Of a stretch of DNA of 64,000 nt, positions 22,335-35,075 are shown in pieces. The notes under the pieces are model-generated. The model saw nothing but the letters and a program-made list of their open reading frames with translations, did no database searches and was not told the DNA's origin. Location: assembly GCA_025200525.1 (NCBI GenBank), contig CM045760.1:47263932-47327931 (forward strand), read 5' to 3'. Source of the DNA: Camellia lanceoleosa (Eukaryota > Streptophyta > Magnoliopsida > Ericales > Theaceae). Numbering within the stretch: position 1 is the first letter of the stretch; every line of letters starts with the position of its first letter. The position numbers were made by a program, and so were the translations under genes.

Positions 22335-23598
22335 AAAAAAAAAAAAAAAATTAAGATTTGTTGATAGATTCACTTTTAACGAATGTTATTTATTCATATA
22401 TATTTTATGTCTAATTCTATGATTCGTATGTATTTTTATCTCTAATTTTGTGAATCATTTGTATGTTAATTAGACTTGTATGAAAGAGCGTTAGAAGCAC
22501 TTGAGATGAATAATACTAAACTTTTGGAATTAATTTTTTCAGCATCCGTTTAGCTTTTTTTAAGTACTATTTTAAGATTTGTGATTTAAGTTTGCATGCA
22601 AAAATTATGTGCTCCAAGATAGCAATTGTTGGTGTAATTACCATCAGAAAATAAATAAAGGGCCAAAAATATATTTATAGTCCGAAAATATTTACCATGA
22701 AAAGACACCAAATTTAATTTAGTTTGGCTAACTTAGCCTACGTCCACGAATCATTTCTCTTTATCCACTATATTAAATCATATGATTACACATCATCCAC
22801 ACTTACTAAAATAATAGTGTTATACACAAAATATATCCAAATAGAAGATTTATAAATTGCTGATTGATGGGCAGTAATATCACTTTCTTTAAAAAGATTC
22901 AACTCCTCTCCGGCTAATTAATCTTTCAAATTGTCCGGTGTAATAAACCATCTCTGACCTATCTCTCCCAAAATATAACAGTCCAACTATACATCTTATT
23001 AGTTAAACCATCTCTACACAAGAGAGGTTAAACCCAAAATGACAAAGTCATATTGAGGAGAGACTCATTCCTTGATCACTGCCCCCAGCTTTTTCTCTGC
23101 AAAGGCTCCAGAAGATATATAGTATATGTAACAAAGTCATATTGAGGAGAGACTCATTCCTTGACCACGCACACAGCCCTTAGTTTTTTTTCTCTGCAAA
23201 GGCTCCAGAAGATATATATTATATGTGTAAATTCATGAAGTCGAGATCCCCAAATCACTCTGACTTTACACCATTTATTTACTTTATAATATGAAATGCA
23301 ACTAACCCATTTATAATTGTTCTGGCCGACTCTCCCTCTTAGATATACATAGGTAAGTGATGCAACTGCTAGCTGTACTATCCTCAATTATCAAAATATA
23401 ATAATTCATGATTTAAAAATTTCAATGATGAATATTTTCATAGATATATAATATAAATTTGGACTTTTGTTGAGAATTTGTTGGGCAATTTAATAATTCT
23501 GAGAAAATAGTGGACATTTTCACAAGTTTTAAATAGTTACAATATATTTGTGGAGGGCTTCTCTACATAATGTTAAACTTAGTAAAATCCCAATCATA
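22335..23598. other. Intergenic DNA downstream of the glucosyltransferase
   Basis: A poly-A tract follows the stop codon directly. At about 23041-23220 a ~90-bp block (ACAAAGTCATATTGAGGAGA to CCAGAAGATATATA) is repeated in tandem. No gene was recognised. Confidence 0.5.
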
Positions 23599-23603
23599 TA
23601 AGG

Positions 23604-24769
23604 TGTTGGAAATGGTTATAAAATTCTGGATAAAATCAGAATTTTTTCCTAAGTTTGGTCTAATTTTTAGGTAGGTCCCGTGCATCGATTTACACGGGTC
23701 AAAGTGGTAACGCGTTCTATGCCGCGTTGTGATTCACGTGGTATATTTGGTTGTTCAAAACCATTACCGAGTGAATGGGAAATTGAAGCCAAAGTATGCT
23801 CCATGGAAATGGAGTTTTTGTGAAAATTCCTTGAAGGTATGTATAAGGCTTGTCCCACATTGATTTGGTGGGAGGTTTTAAGAGGGTTTATAAGGCATGG
23901 GTTTGATACTTGGGGTGTGCCCCAAGGGGTACCCAAGTGTTTTAGAGGGAGAGGTTATGGGCAAAATGGGCTAGACCCATTGGACCCAAAATCACCATGC
24001 TGCCGCCGCCGGCCCCGTCCGTGACCGGGCGTGGTGGTTGGTTGGCTTGTTCGGCCCAATACTAATCTTTTTGGGCCAGAAACATTTGAATTTAATTCAA
24101 ATAAACTGTTTTGGATTTTCTGTTCATCCAAACAGGGCCCTTCCCGTTTTCAAACAGAATTAAACCCAACAGATTCAAATCTGTTTGAATTTAAACCCAA
24201 CAGGTTTCATACCTGTTCAATTCAAAACCAAGAGCCACCTTTACATCTATAAATAGACTAGCCTCCCATTTGGATTTTCACTCCAATTTTCGTACTTCAT
24301 CCTCTCTATAATTCCCTCTGCATTTTGCTGCATATATATTCTGAAAGAAAGAGTGTAAACACTTAGTGTGTTCGTAAGGCAAACAATTTGTAGTGCTGCT
24401 ATTGTTTGTGGTAAGATCATTTCATCTTGGGAGATAGACGTCCAAATTCTGAAAGCACCTTGGAGAGGACGAATCTGTCTTAAGGACACAGTGTTAAACA
24501 CTGGACTTGATCAGAAAAGTAATTCGAAGAAATTAACCAAGTAAGTTGTTTAATTTTATTCTGCTTTTAAATTTGTTTATTTAATCAGATTTTAATTTTA
24601 TTTTTGTAACAAAATAAAATATGTTATTTATTTATTTATTTTTATTTCGAGTTTGATTTTTGTAATCAAATATATTCTCTCCTCTTTCCTTTTATTTCTT
24701 TATATTCTGATTGTTGTTTAGTACACAACAGAATTTAATTTATTTAAATACAGTGAAGATTGCCTAACA
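23604..24769 (+). repeat. 5' LTR of the copia element (1,166 bp)
   Basis: Begins TGTTGGAAATGG and ends TTGCCTAACA. A TATA box is at 24248-24255, followed by a transcribed-looking R/U5 region. It contains Leu/Phe-poor non-coding DNA and short CAAACAG(G)GCCCTTCC words. Confidence 0.9.
24248..24255 (+). promoter_or_regulatory. LTR promoter TATA box (copia, 5' LTR)
   Basis: TATAAATA within CTATAAATAGACTAG, the only strong TATA match in the LTR. It is conserved in the 3' LTR at 30486-30493, so it marks the likely polymerase II start about 30 bases downstream. Confidence 0.7.
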
Positions 24770-25106
24770 ATCTTAAGACAGATTCGTCCTTTTTGGTATC
24801 TTCATTGTATTTAATTTTCTGTTTTTCAAAGTAATATTCTGGTTGGAAAAACAAATAGTGATTTATGCTATTTGACAGATAGTAGTAATATACTGTCTCT
24901 TTTCTTTGACAACTAGTAGTACGACATCGTGTCATTAACAATTTCGAATATTAATTGGTATTACAGAAAATTATTTTGATATTTTATTTTTCCTGTTTTA
25001 GTAACAAGGAAAATAAAATTATTTTGTGTTATAATTTATTTTCTGGTTTTAGTAACTAGAAAATTAATTTGTGTTTTAATTTTTCTGATTTTTGTAATCA
25101 GAGATT

Positions 25107-26045
25107 ATGGCTACTACAACCTAAATCGCATCTGGCAAGGTATTCCTGTTGTTACACCAACATCGGTCCCTATTCAGAACCATGTTCATGTACCAATCAA
25201 TCATGGAGAAAAATCGAAAAAATTTAACGGTACCGAGTTTAAGAGATGGCAGCAGAAGATGCTGTTCTATCTTACAACTCTTAATTTGGCCCGGTTTCTC
25301 CATGAAGAGGCTCCAGCACTTAAAGAGGGTGAAAGTGATCGGCAAGTTGTTGCTGCTGTAGATGCTTGGAAACATTCAGATTTCCTGTGCAGAAACTACA
25401 TCCTCAATGGCCTTGACAACATGCTGTATAATGTATACAGTCCTCTGAAGTCAGCAAAAGAATTATGGGATTCTTTGGAGAAGAAATACAAAACAGAAGA
25501 TGCCGGCACGAAGAAATTTGTCGTCGGTAAATTTCTAGATTTTGTAATGGTCGACTCCCAAACGGTAATATCTCAAGTTCAAAATTTTCAGATAATTTTG
25601 CATGATATTCATTCAGAAGGTATGTCTCTTAGCGAATCTTTCCAAGTCGCTGCTTTGGTGAAAAGTTACCACGGCTTGGAAAGATTTTAAAAATTATTTA
25701 AAACATAAACGCAAAGAGATGACCATGGATGAGTTAATTGTAAGATTAAGAATTGAGGAACATAACCGAAAGGTCGACAAGAGGCATGGGAAAAATCCCA
25801 TTGAGTCTAAGGCTAATGTGGTTGAACAAGTTCAAAAACCACATAACAAAAAGAGGAAGTTTATCGAGATGGTCCTAAACAAGGCAACAACAATGGCAAC
25901 AAGAAGTTCAAAGGAAAATGCTATAACTGTGGCAAGATCGACATCGAGCTTCGACCGCCGCCGCCTAAGAAGGATCATGGAAGTACAAGCAAGAAGACCA
26001 CCAATCAAGCCAATGTGATGAATTGGATTACATCTCCGACGAAGT
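25107..26045 (+). pseudogene. copia gag (UBN2-type), broken
   Basis: The capsid-like gag starts at 25107 but meets a stop after five codons and shifts frame soon after. The best frame, about 25142-25690, contains FKRWQQKMLFYLTTLNL and YNVYSPLKSAKELWDSLEKK, typical of copia Gag. A frameshift near 25670 moves it to the frame at 25719-26018. The zinc-knuckle start CYNCGK is readable at 25919-25936, but the rest of the knuckle is garbled. It cannot produce intact Gag. Confidence 0.85.
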
Positions 26046-26047
26046 GA

Positions 26048-27226
26048 ATGACATCAACCTCTCTGTTTGTGGTGTCCGAGGCTAACTTGGTTGGAAATCC
26101 CAAAGAATGGTGGGTTGACACCGGAGCAACTCGTCACATATGTGCGGACAAGAAGATGTTCACTACCTACAATGAGGTCGCAAATGGTGAGCAACTTTTA
26201 TGGGAAATTCTTCTACTTCTACGTGGTTGGACAAGGAAAAGTGATCTTGAAGATGACATCGTGAAAAGAATCGACCCTCAACAACGCTCAGATGTACCGA
26301 TATCCTAAGAATTTGGTTTCGGTTCTTTGTTAAGTAAAAATGGTTTTAGGCTTGTTTTTGAGTCTGATAAGTTTGTATTAACAAAGAGTGGTATGTATGT
26401 TGGTAAGGGATACATGAGTGATGGTCTCTTTAAACTTAATGTAATGACAGTTGTACCAAAAGTTGCTATGAATAAGAATAACACATCTTTTGCTTATATT
26501 CTTGAGTCAAATTTATGGCATGGTAGATTAGGACATGTAAATTATGATGCTTTATGAGATTAATTGGTTTGGATTATATACCAAAGTTTGAAATTAATCC
26601 TAATCATAAATGTGAAGTTTGTGTAGAAGCAAAATTAACTAAGGCTCCATTTAAATCAGTTGAAAGGAAAACTGAACCTCTAGAATTAATTCATACTGAT
26701 GTATGTGATCTAAAATTTATTCAAACTAGAGGAGGCAAAAAGTATTTCATAACATTTATCAATGATTGCACAAGATATTGTTATGTTTATTTACTTAGAA
26801 GTAAAGATGAAGCCTTAGAAATGTTTAAACTCTACAAAACAGAAGTTGAAAATCAACTTGGTAAAACCATTAAAATGGTTAGAAGTGATAGGGGTGGTGA
26901 ATATGATGCACCATTAAATGAATTTTGTGCACAACATGGCATTATTCACCAAACTACCTCTTATTCTCCACAAAGAAAATGGAATTGCCGAAAGGAAGAA
27001 TAGAACTCTAAAAGAAATGATGAATGCCATGTTACTAAATTCAAAGCTACTACGTAACTTGTGGGGGGAAGCAATATTATCAGCTAATTATGTTCTTAAT
27101 AGAATACCCCACAAGAAAACCAAAAGCATTCCTTATGAATTGGGGAAAGGTCGACCACCTTCCTACAAATACTTAAAAGTGTGGGGGTGTTTGGCAAAAG
27201 TTGAAGTTCTGCTCCTAAAAGACTAA
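26048..27226 (+). pseudogene. copia protease and integrase, broken
   Basis: The aspartic protease active site WWVDTGATRHIC has its catalytic Asp at 26117-26119. After a frame change near 26200-26310 comes the pre-integrase zinc finger (LWHGRLGHVN ... CEVCVEAK, about 26514-26630), with an in-frame TGA at 26555. The integrase core shows HTDVCD and SDRGGEYD (near 26692 and 26883). A frameshift near 26980 moves the catalytic Glu part ([11 protein letters not shown]) into another frame, which ends at 27226. The order protease-integrase before RT is diagnostic of copia. Confidence 0.85.
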
Positions 27227-27248
27227 GATTGGACCAAAAAGAGATTGT

Positions 27249-29117
27249 GTGTTTATTGGTTATGCTCAGAATAGTAGTGCATATCGGTTTCTGACTTATA
27301 AATCAGAAATACCTGATATAAATGTGAACACTATTATAGAGTCAAGGAATGTTGTGTTTTTTGAACATGCCTTTCCTTATAAGAAAGGACAGGAATTAAG
27401 TTCACAGAAAAGAACTTATGATTGTACACAAAGTCAAGAGACTAATGACAATCAAACACAAGAGACTAGTAATGGTCTCAACCAACAGGATTTAACTGAT
27501 GATGAACCAAGAAGAAGTAAGAGAGCAAGAACATCAAAATCTTTTGGTCCAGATTTTCTGACATACTTGTTAGAAAATGAACCTCAAAGCTTTAAGGCAG
27601 CAATGACAGGTCCTGAAGCACCTTTGTGGAAAGAGGCTGTTAATAATGAAATTGAATCCATTATGCAAAATCATACTTGGGAATTGGTGGATCTTCCACC
27701 AGGTTCTAAACCTCTTGGATATAAATGGATATTCAAGAGAAAAATGAAAGCAGATGGTTCAATTGACAAGTATAAAGCAAGACTTGTAGTTAAAGGTTAC
27801 GCATAAAAGGAAGGTCTGGATTATTTTGACACATATTCCTCGTGACAAGAATAACATCCATTCGCATGCTTATTGCTATAGCGGCGTTGTTTAATTGTAA
27901 ATACATCAAATGGATGTTAAGACAACTTTCTTAAACGGTGATCTAAATGAAGAGATCTATATGGAATGACTCAAGGGTTTGTAGTATCGTGGCAAGAAAA
28001 GAAAGTTTGTCGACTTGTAAAATCTCTTTATGGATTAAAACAAGCACCTAAGCAATGGCATGAAAAATTTGATCATGCAATGCTTACTAATGGGTTTAAG
28101 ATAAACGAATGTGACAAATGTGTCTATGTTAAAAACACTGACCAAGGATATGTCATAGTTTGTCTTTATGTGGATGACATGCTTATCATTGGAAGCAATC
28201 AAAACATGATCAAATCAACTAAGCAAATGCTTAACAAAAGATTTGATATGAAAGATATGGGGGTCGCAGATGTTATATTAGGAATGAAAATAACTAAAAC
28301 ATCTGACGGATATGCATTGTCTCAATCTCATTATATTGAGAAAATTCTTGATAAATTTATCAAGGATGATTTGAATTTAGCAAGGACACCTGTAGACATC
28401 AGTTTTTATTTATCGAAAAATAAAGGTGATGCAGTGTCTCAGTTAAAATACTCCCAAATCATTGGAAGCCTAATATACCTAATGAATTGTACTCGTCCTG
28501 ATATAGCTTATGCTATCAGTAAATTGAGTAGGTACAGTAGTAACCCCGGAGAAGACCATTGGAAAACGATCATTCGAGTTCTTAGATATCTAAGATTTAC
28601 TCGTGATCATAGTTTGAACTTTACTCGATATCCAGCAGTACTCGAAGGTTATTGTGATGCCAATTGGATATCGGATACTAAAGATTCAAAATCCACTAGT
28701 GGATATGTCTTTACTCTAGGAGGCGCTGCTGTTTCTTGGAAGTCCACGAAACAAACTTGCATCGCACGATCTATAATGGAATCTGAGTTCATTGCTTTAG
28801 ACAAAGCAGGTGAAGAAGCAGAATGGCTTCGTCACTTCTTAGAAGATATTCCAATGTGGCCAAAACCTGTGCCAGCTATTTGCATTCATTGTGATAGTCA
28901 ATCTGCAATAGGTAGGGCACAGAATCATATGTATAACGGTAAGTCAAGACATATTCGTTGTCGACATAATACCGTAAGGCAATTGTTGTCAAACGGAATA
29001 ATCTCAATAGATTATATAAAATCTAAAGAGAATATTGCGGATCCATTTACAAAAGGTTTGACAAAAGAGCTAGTGTATAGTTCATCAAAGGGAATGGGGT
29101 TAAAGCCTATTACATAA
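27249..29117 (+). pseudogene. copia reverse transcriptase and RNase H, broken
   Basis: The first part (27249-27806) holds the integrase C-terminus and the RT start (WELVDLPPGSKPLGYKWIFK), ending in a stop after VVKGYA. About 150 bases then contain several shifts and stops. From 27966 a 383-codon frame is intact: [19 protein letters not shown], the polymerase YVDD at 28167-28178, the [11 protein letters not shown] and [15 protein letters not shown] stretches, then RNase H with YCDANW and MESEFIAL, ending at 29117. The missing palm segment makes it inactive. Confidence 0.88.
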
Positions 29118-29717
29118 GAGTCATCATAATGGTAACCCTACTTATATGACTGGAGATCCCAAGAACTAAGTTCAAAGGGACAACTAAGTTATGTATGGCT
29201 CGCCAGAAATCACCAAGGGATTAAAATTCCCTACTCATTCCTATGGTGAGAGTGATATCTGCAACATATGTTGTCTGCAGGGACATAGGGATAAGCTTTG
29301 CTTTTAATGATTACTTATATCTTGATTAAGGCATAAAATCAAGACGAGTATAAGAAGATACTCACAATAAGAATCACCTATATGAGTGTTGAACTGGGGC
29401 CGGTTCTATGAGAATGAAAGAGGCTACATTCTCTAGAAACACTCATGAAAACCAGGAGCGTTCAAGGCCAAAATGAACACAATAAAGGAGAACCACGATG
29501 TGTTAGAAAATATTTTGTGTGAAATCTATTGTCTTGGCTTACACAAACGGCCGAACAATTCAAGGCATCGCCATTCATTGGTTAGCCAAGAAGTCCGATA
29601 GGTTATCACTAAGGAAGGTTCAAGGCGAAAACTACCTATCATGATGCAAGATATTTTCGACTTATACTCTTCGTTAAGTCTGCATATTGTTGCATTTCCG
29701 TTGTCATCAAATTCCAT

Positions 29718-29729
29718 TCATGTGGGGAT
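29718..29729 (+). other. Polypurine tract of the copia element
   Basis: ATGTGGGGAT directly before the 3' LTR start TGTTG, where plus-strand synthesis is expected to be primed. It is short and contains pyrimidines, consistent with decay. Confidence 0.45.
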
Positions 29730-31007
29730 TGTTGAAATGGTTATAAAATTCAGGTAAAACCGTAATTTTTTCCTAAATTTGGTCTAATTTTAGGTGGGCC
29801 CTGCATCGATTTACACGGTCAAAGTGGTAACGCTGCTCTATGCCGCCAGATTCACGTGGTATATTTGGTTGTTCAAAACCATTACCGAGTGAATGGGAAA
29901 TTGAAGCCAAAGTATGCTCCATGGAAATGGAGTTTTGGTGGAAATTCCTTGAAGGTATGTATAAGGCTTGTCCCACATTGATTTTGTGGGAGGTTTTAAG
30001 AGGGTTTATAAGGCATGGGTTTGATACTTGGGGTGTGCCCCAAGGGGTACCCAAGTGTTTTAGAGGGAGAGGTTATGGGCAAAATGGGCTAGACCCATTG
30101 GACCCAAAAATCACCACACTGCTGCCATGCCCGCCGTCCGTCCGGGCTTGGGGCTTGGGCGTGGTGTGAGGTTGGGTTAGCTTGTTCGCCCAATACTAAT
30201 CTTTTGGGCGAAACATTTGAATTTAATTCAAATAAACTGCTTTTGGATTTTCTGCTCATCCAAACAGGCCCTTCCTGCTTTCAAACAGAATTAAATCGTC
30301 CTTTTTCCTGCTCATCCAAACAGGCCCTTCCTGCATTAAACCGGTTTAGATTTAATGATCATCCAAACAGAGCCCTTCCCGCTTTTTTATCTCTGCTTGA
30401 ATGGTTAACCCAAGATTCAAATGCTTGAATTTAAACCCAACAGTTTCATACTGCTCAATTCAAAACCACGAGCCACCTTTACATCTATAAATAGACTAGC
30501 CTCCCATTTGGATTTTCACTCCAATTTTCGTACTCCATCCTCTCTATAATTCCCTCTGCATTTTGCTGCATATATATTCTGAAAGAAAGAGTGTAAACAC
30601 TTAGTGTGTTCGTAAGGCAAACAATTTGTAGTGCTGCTATTGTTTGTGGTAAGATCATTTCATCTTGGGAGATAGACGTCCAAATTCTGAAAGCACCTTG
30701 GAGAGGACGAATCTGTCTTAAGGACACAGTGTTAAACACTGGACTTGATCAGAAAAGTAATTCGAAGAAATTAACCAAGTAAGTTGTTTAATTTTATTCT
30801 GCTTTTAAATTTGTTTATTTAATCAGATTTTAATTTTGTTTTTGTAACAAAATAAAATCTATTATTTATTTATTTATTTTTATTTCGAGTTTGATTTTTG
30901 TAATCAAATATATTCTCTCCTCTTTCCTTTTATTTCTTTATATTCTGATTGTTGTTTAGTACACAACAGAATTTAATTTATTTAAATACAGTGAAGATTG
31001 CCTAACA
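29730..31007 (+). repeat. 3' LTR of the copia element (1,278 bp)
   Basis: Begins TGTTGAAATGG and ends TTGCCTAACA. It is clearly the sister of 23604-24769, including the TATA box, but is longer. The extra bases are mainly at about 30297-30405, where the word CATCCAAACAG(G)GCCCTTCC is repeated. Confidence 0.9.
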
Positions 31008-31012
31008 TAAAG

Positions 31013-31726
31013 TATTATTGATTTTAATATAAATGGATAAAATAGGTAGCTATGTATTTAGACCAAACTATGCGTATTGGGTTTGGTATTAAAATTAAAT
31101 GTAATAGGAAGTTAATTGAATGAGTTGATGAGTGAAAAGTAATTATGGGATAGTATATTGGTGTTTGGTAGGGAGTTTGGCTTCTCTTAAGTTGACATTT
31201 CAACTTCAGAGTTTGAGTTTCGTAGGTTTATTTTGGAATCGATTTCGATGATTTGAACCGTTTATTTTTTTTAGACTCGTTATTCTATACAAAAATGAAG
31301 ATTATTAGACATTGGTGACTATTATATGTTTAAATCATATTTGTTTGAAAAAAAAATATAGACAACAAATATAATTTTAAGAATAACTATGAATTTTTTA
31401 TAATACAGATTTGATTCACATATAGCTACAGACGTTTGACCATTTTGATTTTTTGAATAAATATTTTATTTAACAAGTCTCAAAAAATGAATAATTTAGA
31501 TTATTAAAATGAGAGTTATAATAAATTCCACAACTCTCTTAAATTGTCTTCTATTAACATGTGAATATAAGAGCAGTATAACCTCATAATATTGGAATAG
31601 TTTTGTAAGGGGGAATTTATATGTGGGTGTGTTTTGTCCAAATGTATTATCGAAGAAAGTGTAGTGTCGTGAGTTTTTGTATTGGTATGTCATAAATTTT
31701 TTAATGTAGGGAGCAAGGTGATTATG
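31013..31726. other. AT-rich intergenic DNA
   Basis: No gene, RNA or clear repeat recognised. Confidence 0.5.
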
Positions 31727-31954
31727 CCTTCGTTTGGCAATTTGGGTTGGATTGGAGATTATTTTAGTTATAAAAAAGGTAGTATAAGTTTTTTAATTTA
31801 ATAAGACAAAATGTTACATTCAATCCATAATTATTATATTTTTTTTCTCATAAAAAGTCAAAAAAAACCAAAAGTCTGTCCCAAACGAGACTTTTTAGGC
31901 CCAAGCTAAGAAGTTAAAAAGTCAAAAAGTCAACCCACTTTCCAAACAAACTCT
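31727..31954. mobile_element. MITE, family A copy 2
   Basis: Left end CTTCGTTTGGCAATTTGGGT; right end complement AGTTTGTTTGGAAAGTGGGT. That is an imperfect inverted repeat of about 24 bp with the shared core GTTTGG. The middle contains TTAGTTATAAAAAA and runs of AAAAAGTCAA. Related to 13452-13657. Confidence 0.55.
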
Positions 31955-32299
31955 ATGGTTCGATATCAAAATAAATAAAGATTAAATTATTAATTAGAAC
32001 TTTAAAAAATTTAAAATTAAATTCTATTATGGAAATTTTAAAATCAAATTAAATTGAACTATAAAAACGTGTTTGGATTTGATTTAAAACCATGATTTTC
32101 ATGAACTTTGTCATCATTTACAACATAATCACAAAATATATCAATATATTATAAATATAATTATTTAAAGGATGAAGCAACAATAAATCTTAAATAGTGA
32201 TCTTATAAATTATTTGATCTTTTTTTTTTATTTTTTTTTTCTTATGAACCTAAATGTCTCATTCTAGTGTGAATTACAAAAAGAACCAACGTGAGTTTT

Positions 32300-32945
32300 C
32301 TCATAATGTTGAAATTACTAAACGTAACACTTCAAAAAAACTCCATAGTGTATTTTTTTTTTCAAATGTAACACTCCAATATAACACTAAAAAAATCTAA
32401 CACTCCAATGTAATACACTGAAAAAAAATTAGTGTTTTTTTCCCAAATGTAATCAATGTAACACACAAAAACTTCTTAGTGTATTTTTTCTAAACATAAC
32501 ACTCCAATATAACACACTAAAAAACTCCTTAATATGTTTTTCTCAAATGTAATGTAACATTCTAAACAAATCCTTTAGTGTACTTTTCTCATATGTAGCA
32601 TTTCAATCAATGTAATATACAAAAATTTCTTAATTTATTTTTTTCAAACGTAACATCCCAATATAACACATTAAAAAATTCATTTAGTGTACTTTTTCCA
32701 TACGTAACATTTCAATCAATGTAATATACAAAAATTTCTTAATGTACTTTTTTCAAACGTAACACCCCAATATAACACACGAAAAAATTTCTTAGTGTAT
32801 TTTTTAAAACGTAATAACATAACATTTCAAAAAAAATTCCTTAGTGTAATTTTTTTTCCCAAACGTAATACTCTAATCAATGTAACACACAAAAATTTCT
32901 TAGTTTACTTTTCTCAAATGTAGCACTCTAATGTAATACCAAAAA
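32300..32945. repeat. Degenerate tandem array with AACGTAACACTCCAAT words
   Basis: About ten irregular units of roughly 50-65 bases, each with TTAGTGTATTTTT, then CAAATGTAACACTCCAAT or a variant, then ACACACTAAAAA. No coding content. Confidence 0.6.
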
Positions 32946-33420
32946 ACCACACCACCAGAAATGTAATTTCCACACTTGACAACCAACACTTCAACCACCA
33001 ATTTCTCTAAAAAGAATCATTTACATCTCACCTTTCTATTCCCAACCCAAAAACGAATTAGAAAAATAAAAAAAAATAAATTATAAAAAAACATTCACTT
33101 AAACTTAAATAGCACCAAATCAAATAAATACAGCTTTTCAAAATAAAAAGGGCTAATTGTTTCATAAGAAAAATTGTAAGACTAAATGAATTAATATTCT
33201 CTATATAAAATTTATGGATAAACTATCCTTATTTAAATAATTATTTAGAACTAATTTTATTATCATACATGAACACATTTGTAACTAAAGAATTATCAAT
33301 TTATGAATATATATAGGCAAGGGCAACGACCCAGGAGTATGATGATGTCTCATACACCCACCATGCTATCATAAAGTTGGAATTTATTTTATTTTATTTT
33401 TTTTATTTTTTTGGTTTGGG

Positions 33421-33800
33421 TGAATTACACCAATGGTTCTTGTATTTTATTCCTTATGTTATTTTGGTTCATGCATTTTTAATTGGCTCAATTTTAAATC
33501 TTAATTTTAGATTTTGTTTTAATTTGGTCCAATTAATAATATTATTTTTTTTAAAGAAAAAGTATCACTAAATTAGTTGAGGTTAACTAATTTGAGTTGA
33601 GTAAGTTTATAATTTTACTTTTAAAAATATGGCATGTGACACTTATGTGTGTATTTTTCATAAAAAAATGTTAATACTTGTAATCAATTAGACCAAATTG
33701 AGACAAAATCATAAATTCATAATCAAAATCGAACTAATTGAAAATACATAGACTAAAATGACATAAGAGGTAAAGTACATGGACTACCACCATAATTTGC
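33421..33800. mobile_element. Foldback MITE with ~125-bp inverted arms
   Basis: The left arm (about 33421-33545, with CCTTATGTTATTTTGGTTCA and ATTTGGTCCAATTAA) is complementary to the right arm (about 33675-33800, with AGACTAAAATGACATAAGAG and AGACCAAATTGAGAC). A spacer of about 130 bp separates them. No gene inside. Confidence 0.65.
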
Positions 33801-34271
33801 ACAATTTTTTTTATTAGAAGTTTAGATTAGTTATCTAAAATTCCTATTGGTAATGTTGGTATTCCATTAACCTTTTTTTTTTTCCCTTAACCCATAAACT
33901 CTTATTTTCAAAATATTTATGTATATATGAGTGTTTTATCTTTATTAAAAGGTGGAAGGGATTGAGAAACGTCAATTCATTGAGTACTGATAAAAATTTA
34001 TTAGGTGTTACAAGTCCACCACATGACAATTTTATCCATTAATCACCAAGCATTATGTCTCTAGTGGTGATTAAGAGCTTTAATAATAGAGCTCTAATAA
34101 GAGCACTAGTGATGTGGCAACAAAAAAAAAACAAAACAAATGTCAAAACACATAGGTTAGAGCTCTTCTAGAGCTCACAATTTAGAGGTATGAAGCATTT
34201 TTCTTATGTCTCATGGTTCAATACAAAATTGTGGACCCCTACCTTCTCCACAAATCATAAATCTTTTAGTA
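33801..34271. other. Intergenic DNA with a family C MITE copy
   Basis: Most is AT-rich without a gene. At about 34070-34200 lies a relative of 14232-14405 in opposite orientation (AGAGCTCTAATAAGAGCAC and GAGCTCTTCTAGAGCTC). Confidence 0.45.
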
Positions 34272-34276
34272 ATTAC

Positions 34277-35040
34277 TGTGGGGATATATTTCTGAGAATC
34301 AACACGTGGCAAGGGGACGCCGACGTGTAATCCGAGGAGCTACGTGTCACAGTAAAAGTTTTGCCAATATACTCAAGTAATTGCCGAGGTGATTTCCAAA
34401 GACATCTTAATTCGGATGAAGGCCTCCAACCTCGGCTTAACGTGCAAAGGCCGAGCTACCCGCAGAAGAGTAAGCCGAGGTTTATGTTATAAAATATTAT
34501 CTTGGTTTTGTGGATGTCCAGCCTGGTGGAGAAAGCCGTGAGGCCACTATCTCACCAACAAGCTTGCCTTGAGGCCATGTGAAATAGCTACGAGGCCACT
34601 AGCAGTGGTGAGAAGGAATCAACAGCTTTTACCTGGAAAGCTGCTAAAAGTGAACTAGTGGGCTGGCAAGCCAGCTAAAAAGCTGGTAACCACTCCATCT
34701 CTATTCCGGTGTATATATAGAGATGGAGGAAAACAAACAGGGGGGAGATATTGGGGCAAGGGCATTCGGACTGGACTGAACAAATACACTGAGAGACAAC
34801 AAATTAATTGTAACACTTACAATTATATACTCAGAGAGTGAGAAGGTTACTGAAAGTGAATTGTAATTCTTGTTATTGTTCATAGTGAAACACCTCGGCC
34901 TCCTGTGGACGTAGGCAATTATTGCCGAACCACGTTAAATCCTTCTTGTCTTTGTGTTATTATTTGTGCCATCTATTCTGCATGTGTTTTTACCGCTAAA
35001 TCACTAAGATAGGCAGTGTGATCAGAAAATCACTCACACA
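34277..35040 (+). repeat. 5' LTR of the Tat-type element (764 bp)
   Basis: Begins TGTGGGGATATATTTC and ends AATCACTCACACA. A TATA box is at 34712-34719. The region after it is likely transcribed leader. It is rich in GCCGAGG words, also common in the internal region. Confidence 0.93.
34712..34719 (+). promoter_or_regulatory. LTR promoter TATA box (Tat-type element)
   Basis: TATATATA in GGTGTATATATAGAGATGG, matched at 45978-45985 in the 3' LTR. It lies about 330 bases before the LTR end, leaving a normal R/U5 length. Confidence 0.6.
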
Positions 35041-35043
35041 ATT

Positions 35044-35061
35044 TGGCGCCGTCTGTGGGAA
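35044..35061 (+). other. Primer binding site of the Tat-type element
   Basis: TGGCGCCGTCTGTGGGAA starts three bases after the LTR end, where the tRNA primer anneals. It is not the initiator-Met type; the donor tRNA needs a database comparison. Confidence 0.65.
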
Positions 35062-35075
35062 AGAAAGACGAATAG

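Larger units (their letters stand above)
23599..31012 (+). mobile_element. Full-length Ty1/copia retrotransposon, inactive
   Basis: Two LTRs (23604-24769 and 29730-31007) bracket gag, protease, integrase, RT and RNase H in copia order. The flanking 5-mers are TAAGG and TAAAG, a target duplication with one difference. Reading frames are broken by many stops and indels. The LTRs differ in length by over 100 bp, so the insertion is not recent. It lies about 1.3 kb beyond the glucosyltransferase stop codon. Confidence 0.9.
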
